Positions 55,601 to 64,000 of a DNA stretch of 64,000 bases are shown one piece after another. The notes beneath the pieces are model-generated. The model saw only the letters and a program-made list of their open reading frames with translations, did no database searches and was not told where the DNA came from. Both the position numbers and the translations under genes were made by a program. Position 1 is the first letter of the stretch. Each line of letters starts with the position of its first letter. The DNA comes from Hamiltosporidium tvaerminnensis (Eukaryota; Microsporidia; Dubosqiidae). The stretch lies in NCBI GenBank assembly GCA_022605425.2, contig CM061247.1, forward strand, positions 1,227,501-1,291,500. The letters run 5' to 3'.

Positions 55601-56473
55601 AACATTGCGGGAAGTCTGGTAAGACTGTAGATCATCTAGCAACTAGATGTGAAAAAATGCTAGGCCATGATCTCACCAGACGGCGAAATGAAGTGGTTAG
55701 ATGCCTACACTTACTTCTCTTAAATAGATATAAGTTTAAGTCCTCAAAACGAATTAGGAGTCACTCAGTTCAAGAAATTCTTGATAATGAGTATGCAGAG
55801 ATAAGAGTAGACACCAGAATTAAAACTGATGTTAAAATTCGGAATAACAGACCGGACATATTTATTTTAAATAAGAAGAAGAATAAGATAACACTCATTG
55901 AAGTAGGAATCACTTCCCAAGATTCACTTCAAATAGTTGAAACTGAAAAACTTAGGAAGTATGACCTGTTAGCCAATGAGTTAGGTCTTATTTATAAGTG
56001 TAGTGTTGAGATAATCCCTTATTTGATGACCTGAGACGGTATTGGGACAAAATACCATAAATCTCATCTTAAAAGACTAGAAATACCCATGAATGTAGAG
56101 GCATACATTCAGTCTATAGTACTTAAGAAGACAGTCGAAACAATTTCCTTTGATCGACGAAGAGGACTTGAGTCAGGACTAAATGCCGAAGAGAGCTGGG
56201 AGAGAGCGTTAATGGGTGTTATTATGAGAGCAGAGATGCATGAGGAACCAACACCCCCTTTAAAAGAAGAGAGAGAGAGGAAGATGGTGTTAAAATCTTA
56301 AAACCAATAAATAATACACCCCTTATTTCACAAGGAGGAACCACTTTAGAGGAACCGACCAATAACATAAATGAAGAGTCGGATTTGGATGAAGAGACAA
56401 TAGTGGTTAAAGAGGTAGAAGAAAACATATAAAAATGTTAATAATATTTTAACCCAGAATTTTATTAAATAAA
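52655..56473 (+). mobile_element. Long R4/Dong-like non-LTR retrotransposon copy
   Basis: Non-LTR element with a single long reading frame and 3' terminus AACCCAGAATTTTATTAAAT (ending about 56473), shared with the copies at 38.75 and 56.9 kb. The reverse transcriptase plus C-terminal CCHC finger and PD-(D/E)xK restriction-like endonuclease identify the R2/R4/CRE superfamily, in which the endonuclease nicks the target and the RT primes on it. The FIDDLKL version of the RT active-site box suggests the R4/Dong branch; a tree is needed to settle this. The true 5' UTR is uncertain because of the unit A insertion immediately upstream. Confidence 0.85.
52672..56432 (+). pseudogene. LINE polyprotein gene (RT + restriction-like endonuclease), decayed
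   Basis: From the ATG at 52672 one frame runs to about 55158, interrupted only by in-frame stops: TAG 53224, TGA 53437, TAA 53671, TAA 54202, TAA 54784. Several frameshifts follow at 55158-55450, then the same frame returns (55483-56034, TGA, 56089-56250), and a last frameshift leads to the true end at 56432. Domains: N-terminal basic/Pro-Ser region with a WTELHRYYNEKFG segment (~53107-53145); reverse transcriptase ~53970-54840 with motif A DVKKAYDSIEH, motif B LQGDSLSPLFF and box FIDD at 54715-54726; CCHC finger C-x2-C-x8-H-x4-C at 55597-55650; endonuclease core RPDI…E at about 55849-55902, followed by EKLRKY. About 1,250 codons in all. It cannot make the full protein. Confidence 0.88.
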
Positions 56474-56899
56474 TTAAAAGAAAATTATTTTTAAGTAGTT
56501 CGGTGTAAAGTTTGAAATCAAAATTTGTTATGTAGATTATGTTTTGTCTTAGGTAAAAAGAGGTGTATGTTAAGATAAAAAAGCAAAAAACAGTTCTATA
56601 CAATTTGAAAGAAAAAATAGGGATAGATCTCTGCTTGTTAACAATCCTATTCAATATATGGAAAATACTTCATATTATCTAGAAGCAGCAAATAATTAAC
56701 TTTCATCAAAAATAGCTATTTTAGCTGTCAATTATTATTCACAATCTTAAATTATTTCCAATATGTTTAAGATTCTAGAACTTTTGCTAAAGAATCTAAT
56801 CTGATGCAAAAAATCTTCGATTTATATATTTTGTAGCAAAATAACTAAAGCTTGGTTTTTGTAAAAGTTTATATAGGAATCATAGAAATATAGATTTTA
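56474..56899. other. Between two tail-to-tail LINE copies
   Basis: AT-rich non-LINE sequence, with no gene seen. Confidence 0.5.
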
Positions 56900-57313
56900 A
56901 TCAGTAGTTTTACTTTTTATTTAATAAAATTCTGGGTTAACAAATTTTTCTTTTTAAATAATTCTTTCCACCATTTCAACCACTTCTATCTCTTCCTCCA
57001 ACTCCAACTCTTCATTTGTATTAGTTGTTGGTTCCTTTGCTGTGGTTATGCCATCCAAAATAAGGGGTAAAATATTTTTTGTATTTTCCGTTTTAACACC
57101 ATCTTCCTCGTTGTCTACTTGCTTTAAAGGGGGTATTGGTTGTTTATGCATCTCAGCTCCTAAGATAACACTTAATGATGCTCTCTCCCAGCTCTCCTCG
57201 GCATTTGGACCAGACTCAAGTCCTCTTCGTCGATCAAAAGAAATTGTTTCGACTGTCTTCTTGAGTACTATGGATTGTATATATGCCTCTACATTCATGA
57301 TCAGTAGTTTTAC
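56900..57313 (-). mobile_element. Recent 5'-truncated LINE insertion with perfect 14-bp TSD
   Basis: Minus-strand copy of the last 386 bp of the LINE (56914-57299) between identical ATCAGTAGTTTTAC repeats at 56900-56913 and 57300-57313. The C-terminal coding end is still open (57298 down to 56954, ending VVEMVERII), and the 3' terminus is the family AACCCAGAATTTTATTAAAT followed by AAAAA. The intact TSD and open frame mark it as young, so an active source copy existed recently. The plus frame at 57042-57332 is antisense. Confidence 0.95.
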
Positions 57314-60300
57314 AAATTATATTGAGTTGTAATATGTTCAAATATTAATAAAGGGTTAAAATGTTGATATATATTTGCTTTAGAACTTATGCATCTATGA
57401 AAAAATTATAAAGACAAAGTTAAAAAAATTGATATTTCAAAGAGAAATTTTTTTTCATGTTCATTGTAAAATCTTGAGTCTTTTTTTCAAGTACAAAAAA
57501 ATTAAGACAGGAAGTTTAAACCAAATTAGGATAGATTAGAGTTAATATTGACTGAAGGCAAGAAAGGATTAAGAAGAAGACTGGTTTGTGGGTTTAAAGT
57601 TTTTTCTCCATAATATTAAATTATACACTTTAATTATAATCTATGATTTAATCTTAATACAGGTAGGCAAAGAAGTATAATTAGAGATTTAATACATATA
57701 AATCAAAAAAAATAAATAAAAGCTTACTATATCAAAATTATTGTTTATATTTAAATACTGGCATATAAATATATCACGGTATTGAAACAGATGTGAAAAA
57801 TTTAAAACGTAATAAATTAAAATATAAAATAAACTTACTATTTAGCATTTTAAATACATTTTGGATCTGCTACGAGAATGGAAATAATTAATGAATTTTT
57901 TTTCTTGAGGGTATAAATCGTAAAAATTTATTTTAACAGAGTTTAGATTGCAATAATCCACAAAAATATAGTTTAATTGGATTTATAGTTTTGCTTATGA
58001 TATAACATGAGATTACTCACTAGCAACTCTGATTTTTAGAAATTTGTAGGATTTACATGTTTATAAATTATATAAGATTTGCGAATTATATTATTTTATC
58101 CTGTGAAAAAACATAAGAATTTTTACACATTTTTATTTATTGAAACAAGCGGAGCTATGTTTGTTTATATTTTTATATTTTAATCGGTTTAAACAATTTT
58201 TATTTCAAAAATGTGTTTATAAAGTACTATGCCTTTTTAAAATATGACATATATCAGAAAAATTTATTAAAAAGGCATATTTATGTATTTATGTGATTGA
58301 TATTAATAGGCTAACATAATTTTTTATTAACCTTTTTAAGATTAAAATAGTGTCGCAAAGTTTTAAAAATATATTAGATTGAAATTTATTGTAAAATAAA
58401 CATGTTTTATTCACAGGAACAATACATTAGAAGAAATTATGTATAAATTTTTTAAGTATTAAAATATTGTACATTAATTGCATATCATTGTAATTTTTCA
58501 AACGTTAGTTTTATAGAGTAAATAAATTTCTAGTAAATCATAAAAATATATTGATTTTTTTTCGAAACATATGTGAAATATTTTCCGAATGGTCTCTCTA
58601 TATCAAATTTGTGTAAGTTAATTAGTTTCGGCCTAAAATACTTTTGACAAATCCATAATTATGATAAAATATTTTCTAACCCATCTATCAAACGTGTATT
58701 GCAGGCATATATACTTTAAAAAGATAATTTATATCTATTTGAAATTAAAAAGATTTATTTTCAATCAAGTATAAATCGAGTATCAAATTAACCAATAGAT
58801 AATTCTTAGGAACTAAAATGTACTTATTTTTATTTTTTAAATATTTTGGAGTAAAACCAATTATATATTTAAGCAATACATGAAACCTTACGAAAAAGAC
58901 ACTTCACAGAAATATATATAAAATCATCTTTATTTCATTGTAATCTTTATAATATTTTTTACTGAACGAATTAAATTACTAAACATAAAGCAGATTAAAC
59001 CATGTCTCGCAGAATAAAAATTTAAAGTGCGTGTTTGCTAGAAAAACTTACAAAGAGCAAAAAAAATCCGAAAAAAACTTTCAATTGCAAAAGAAAGTGA
59101 AAAAACAGAAATAAATACGTAAAACAATTATATAAAATGTATATAAAGTTATTTAGATAATTTTTAGCTTATCCTGATTTTTCAAAATTAATATAGATTT
59201 TTAATAAAAAAGCCCATATATTTTTACAGGGCAAAAGATTTTTCGATTTGCATGAGACTATATTGATCCAGCCGTTTTTGGGGTAAAACACGATCCAATT
59301 CAAAATACGCCGATAACATATTGCTTAAAATCACTTTGACACGAAACTAAGGCAGTGGTTTTTTAAAATGTGATAGATTGTTAGTACGTGATATAAATCT
59401 CTGGTATTGTTATAATCTGCTCAAAGTTTCGCTTCATATAACATTATAAGAGTTTCCTATTAGAAAAAAATTATTTTTGTAACAAAACGAATTCACTTGA
59501 AGATACGGAAGAAATTGATTAAGATATGTTATGTTTCGTTAATGGTATAAGTTATTACCTTAAATTTTGTTGCAAAGTTCAAATTTAAACTCTCGATGAT
59601 GAATTTCATATTAAGCTTTTATTGAATTTTTTTAGCGCAAATACTGCATTCTATTAAAACTGCTCAGCTTTCGTATCGAATTGTGACTCTTTTGTAATTT
59701 TTGGCACTTATGGTTCAATTTGGTGCATACTTTTGAATTCTCATTCAAAAGCAAGAAAAAAACGCAATTTAAATTCAAAAAATCATTTTTCGCTATTAAA
59801 TCCGCCATGTATTCAATTATATCTTATCTTTATCATCGAAATTTATTAATAAAATATCACGCGACATAATAAAACAATCATAAAATATTTCAAAAGGTAG
59901 ATTATAAAATAAATTTATGCTTCAAAAATACAAAAATCACGAATAATTGAAATTAAAGAATTTTTAATCTATGGATATTTTTTGAAAAATTAATGTAAGT
60001 AAAAGCCACAAAAGTGTATGCTTTTTGTCGGAATGGGTTAAAAAGGAAATGCTTCTTAATTAAGGTTAATTATAGTTTATTTATTTTTAATGTTATAATA
60101 ACTGGATTGAATAGACAGGATGTTTTTTAATGGCAATATACACAATTAATTAATGTATAAACATCATGGGAAATATATAGATGTTTATCATAAATAAATT
60201 GGGTTTTATGGTAAACATTTTAAAGTGTGTTTAATATTTCCTGAAAATTAAAATACCGATATGACAGAATTATAAAGAAACTCTGATATTTTGTAGTAAT

Positions 60301-61680
60301 CTTAACGAATCTGTGTATTTAATTTTGAGTGTAAAATAAACAGTGATGATGAATACGGCAAAAAATACGGAATATCATGATCAAAATAATTCCTAATTTA
60401 GAGCTTAAAATCTGATTATGATAACATTAATGTTTTGAGCTTTTTTTCCCAAAAAATCTAGTAAAAACATTTTAAATTACTTCTTATCATTTTTTAATAA
60501 ACCATTAATAACTGAACGAGATAAATTCAAGAATTTCTTAGGTCTTTGTAGATATAAATACAAAAATATGTTCATTTTTTTTTTTACAAAATTTTAAAAC
60601 ACTTTTTCTTTGTGCATGTCGTTTAATTTTTCGAAGCGTTCGAGGAAGATACAAGAGAAGTCTCGCTTTATTTTAATATCTTGAATTTTTGTTCTAAGAT
60701 TATGCAACTTAATTCATATATGTTAAAATTAATAAATTTTTATCTCGACAATGGCACCCAGCCTTCATTATATAATCGAAGTCTTTATGTGCAAAAAATA
60801 TTGCAATAAAACTTAATTTATATTCCTACTCATATTTTTAAATTTTTTAAATGCATTGAAACCAAAATTACTCAGATTTTTAATATGAATTCAATGATAT
60901 TTAAATACATTAATTCTTTTGTATTGCTCATTTTGAGATTTGCTGGTTTGATATTCGCGAACTAATAAATAAAGTAATTCGCTGAATTCGCAATTTTTTG
61001 GAATACTTAACACTATTAAATGCCGACTTATGTCTATACATTAAAACATAAAAACAAAAAGATTAGAAATTTATAAAAATACGTACTAATTTCGATATTA
61101 AGTTTTAAAAGGTAGAAATCTTTCAAGGGCCAATATTCACTTAAATCTCATACTTCATGGCAGATCTTTATCGAAAAAATGGTTTACATCTACAATTACA
61201 TAGAGATCTTATAGAGATATATTTTTTTCTTTAAATAATATCGAAATCATATTTCATTGATATTGTCATTTTATATTATATTCATAACTGAGTTTTTTGT
61301 ATCGTTATTATTTTTTGCCTTGGCTATTATTATATATAAGTATACCACTTTAGTTTAATTTAAATTATTAAAATGCAAAGAATTTAAAACTATTTATTTT
61401 TAGATTACTTGCAGATATTTGAATATAGGGTTACATAGGTAAATCGATTTTGCATGTTTCTTTCAGAAGAGCCTTACAGATTCTATTTTTTTTTCGAGAA
61501 CTGTGAAATCTAATTTTTAAAATATTTTTCACCGGATAGGTATATATTTTTTAATTTTTCTAGATAAAACACGAAGCAAGAATTTAAAATATTTTACTAA
61601 TTTAAATTCTTAATCAATGTTTTGATTTAACTTATACCAAAGTACACTTATTAATGAGATAAAGAAAAATTAGGTCAAAT
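57314..61680. other. AT-rich non-coding stretch
   Basis: About 4.4 kb with no supportable gene. It contains an inverted repeat with 13-bp arms (TATGCCTTTTTAA at 58228-58240 and its complement at 58267-58279, 26-base loop). Confidence 0.5.
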
Positions 61681-61926
61681 ATAGTTTTGCCTCGCGCTAA
61701 TGTCAAGTGGTTAGGATATCGGAATTTGCTTCCAAAGGCCGGTTTGATCTCCGGTTGGTGCACTCTTTATCTTTCGTTCAGAAATGTTTGTGTGTGGCCG
61801 ATAACCTAACCTATCAGAATAAAAATGTCTTTGACCGCCTATAACTTTACCAAGCTATAATTCATCGTTGGATTGTGTTCCATTCGTAGAGAAAAGGCGA
61901 GCTATTAAATAATAATAGTTTTGCCT
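61681..61926 (+). mobile_element. tRNA-headed SINE-like element with perfect 12-bp TSD
   Basis: A 222-bp block (61693-61914) lies between identical ATAGTTTTGCCT repeats at 61681-61692 and 61915-61926. Its first ~69 bases (61694-61762) resemble a tRNA: the ends GCGCTAA and TTGGTGC can pair over seven positions with two G-T wobbles, AAGTGGTTAGGAT matches an A box, and GGTTTGATCTCC matches a B box with one change. The body (61763-61900) is unrelated to tRNA, and the end is …CTATTAAATAATA. Head, body, AT tail and TSD together are the structure of a tRNA-derived SINE. The arms do not form a full cloverleaf, so a functional tRNA is unlikely. Confidence 0.85.
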
Positions 61927-63019
61927 TAAAATCTCTACACTTATTTACTTGAACAATTATTTACATGCAGTTCAGATCCATCTTACTCAACATTATTCCA
62001 AATTCATGATGTAGTGAAATACTTCCTTAAGGGAACTTCTATTTTCTTTTACACAACAAGTTATTCCGAATGAAATAACAAAAGATAAAAATGTATCTTT
62101 CGAAAGTAGATATTATATCATGATTGCGAAATTATTCACATTTGCTATTTGCCACGAAATTTTCTTGATATAAAAACATACACAGCATAAATTGCGAATG
62201 AATGGTATAATTACTAAAAAAATATCATTCTTTTGTTTAAATATGTAAAAACAATCTCTTTCATGATATTACTCAGAACCAAGATAAATAATAAAGTGAT
62301 AACTTGATAAAATAGTGTTTAAAACAGAAATTTAAATATCTCTTTGACAAATATTAAGATCTTGCAATTTTTTTTTAACAAAAAAGCACATATCTAAAAT
62401 GACTTACTTATATTCATAAATCTTTAGTTAAAACAAATCTATGTATAAAATTTTAATTTGAAGAAATGAAGCTTTCTAAATATTTTTTTATTGTTTATAC
62501 AGTTACTATTCCACAATGGAAATTAAATCAAAAAAATATAATTAACCTTATATCAGGCATAAATTTTTAATTAATCAAATTTAAAATAAAGTATGAAATT
62601 TATTTCTATAAAATGTGGTTTCTACATTATAAACATTTATAAACTTAAAATTAAACTTTGTGTAGAATCAGTTCTATTTCCAAATTTTGTACCAATTTAT
62701 TAAGAGAATAAGTAATTTTAATCTAGAACAATACAATTCACAACCAATTTCATTAAAGACATTGTTTTAATTGATATCACCTTCCATAAATAGATCTAAG
62801 AATATCATAGAATAATCTAAATAAACAAATTTTCCTAATCCGGAAACAAATTTGTTCAAAAAAAAAGTATTTATAGAGCGAAAAAACCCAGAAATTATGA
62901 AAAATTCAGAAGCAATATCTTCTTCTGAAATAGCAGAATAGAAAAATGGAACTGATGCTTATTAGATAGCTCTGTGCATCGGTATAAAAATTATTATAGA
63001 GCAAATAAAAGATAAATGT
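61927..63019. other. AT-rich non-coding stretch
   Basis: No gene, RNA or repeat that I can support. Confidence 0.5.
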
Positions 63020-63410
63020 GGGGAGGGGGGTTTATTTTTAATGAAAACTCATTGGAACCGAAGTAAGAGAAGAAAATGAAAATAGGATATCTGTGCAGAA
63101 CAACAGAGATTATATTGTACTATTCGAAGTAGAAATGAAAATGGAGGAATGGTGTGAAATCGAAAGATTCAGTCGTATGGTTAAGCTAGAAATTTATCTT
63201 ACGAACCGAATAGACCTTGTGGCTCAAAAAAGTGTTGATTATTGTGCATTGTCAGAAATAGAATAAAAATGTAATGTAGGAAATAAAATTCGAAGAATAT
63301 AGAAAGCAAAATTTATAAAGTTAGAAGTTAGAACTTATGATGTTTTTAAACTATAGAAAAAAAGAAACTTCAAAAGAAGAATTTCGAAACAAAAATCAAC
63401 CCCCCTCCCC
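63020..63410. repeat. Inverted repeat with G-rich ends, possible small DNA transposon
   Basis: The left end GGGGAGGGGGGTTTATTTTT (63020-63039) is repeated inverted at the right end (AAAAATCAACCCCCCTCCCC, 63391-63410) with one mismatch over 20 bases. In such AT-rich DNA this pairing is not chance. The 391-bp interior has a protein-like plus-strand patch at ~63085-63265 (…VEMKMEEWCEIERF…) with stops around it. No TSD is visible, so a MITE-type element is only a candidate. Confidence 0.6.
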
Positions 63411-64000
63411 GCCAAAGAAATCTTGATCAGAAATAACAAAGAAAAATGAAATTTCTTGTCATATACGAAATTTATGATTCAAAATAAAAAAGAATAAGAC
63501 TTTAAGCGAAAGATAAAAATATTGATAACATTTAAAGCCGAAATTTTAACTAAATAAACGAAACAAATAAAAATGAAAATTTCTAAAGACTTTGATAGAT
63601 AAATTTGCACGTTCTACCTGGAATGAATATATTAAAACAAAAAAGAATTTCAAAATATGCCATACGATAGATAAAAGGATTATAGTCAGCTATAAAATAT
63701 TTTTAAAATATAATAAAATTGTACATAATGCTTAATCTATAAGAAATCTGTCGAATGGTGTGCAAAAGAACAAAACCACGAAAAATGATAGCTTTTAAAC
63801 TCAATTTAAATACGAAAATACCAAGATTAAGCAATGCCTTTGAAAGATTAGATTATTACACTAGTAACCTCTTCATGCTCTAAATTAAATCTAGAACATA
63901 TAAAACTTTGTGAAATTTATAAATCCAAAATAAATGTATAAGCAACAAAGAGATGATTTGATTTACATAATACATAATACTAAGCATATATACAACTATA
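63411..64000. other. AT-rich window end
   Basis: No gene or repeat that I can support. Confidence 0.45.

Noticed and set aside
57042-57332. 96-codon plus-strand open frame
   Set aside because: Antisense of the young LINE 3' fragment (56914-57299).
61694-61762. A functional tRNA gene
   Set aside because: A and B boxes and a pairable acceptor are present, but the D and anticodon stems do not fold properly and the T stem is out of register. The flanking TSD and body indicate a SINE head instead.

Overview
The window is about 64 kb of very AT-rich eukaryotic DNA with few genes. It looks like a microsporidian with a large, transposon-rich genome. The reasons are: one gene is rejoined by two introns of only 25 and 27 nt (GTAAGT donors, A-rich sequence just before the acceptor AG); the conserved genes are compact and nearly intron-free (SRP19, a DNAJB-type co-chaperone, a UPF0658-like membrane protein); the other proteins are lineage-specific leucine-rich or coiled-coil types; and the non-LTR retrotransposon is of the R4/Dong type with a restriction-like endonuclease. 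Genus or species cannot be fixed from this sequence.

Layout. From 1 to about 25 kb I find no intact gene, only eroded retroelements, a perfect 40-bp palindrome and gene-like scraps. From 25 to 49 kb lie the host genes: an 810-residue leucine-rich protein (25.1-27.5 kb, +), SRP19 (30.3-30.7, -), the intron-containing membrane protein (35.3-36.2, +), a 509-residue coiled-coil protein (42.5-44.0, -), a frameshifted signal-peptide/repeat/coiled-coil gene (45.5-47.6, -), and a DnaJ homologue (48.2-49.1, -). A tandem array of 29-30 bp units separates the last two. From 50 to 57 kb is a cluster of retrotransposon copies, and from 57 to 64 kb there is non-coding DNA with a SINE-like insertion and a G-rich inverted repeat.

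The main result is the mobile-element population. One R4/Dong-like LINE (reverse transcriptase plus CCHC/PD-(D/E)xK endonuclease) is present as one long decayed copy and several fragments, one of them fresh and flanked by a perfect 14-bp target-site duplication (TSD). At least three different non-autonomous retroposons accompany it. The first is a ~735-bp non-coding family (called 'unit A' here), with five clear full-length copies plus one eroded copy and one partial copy; three copies have perfect 12-13 bp TSDs. The second is a ~225-bp family with two copies, one with a perfect 15-bp TSD. The third is a 222-bp tRNA-headed SINE-like element with a perfect 12-bp TSD. Unit A sits directly upstream of the LINE at two loci and looks like its 5' UTR, but the TSDs show that it inserted separately. 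At one locus three copies of the same 12-bp target sequence imply two insertions into one site.

The host genes do not form an obvious pathway. SRP19 and DnaJ are housekeeping protein-targeting and folding genes; the membrane protein is probably Golgi/endomembrane; the rest look lineage-specific. All coordinates of eroded repeats are approximate. Family names rest on motifs read by eye and on family knowledge, not on database searches.
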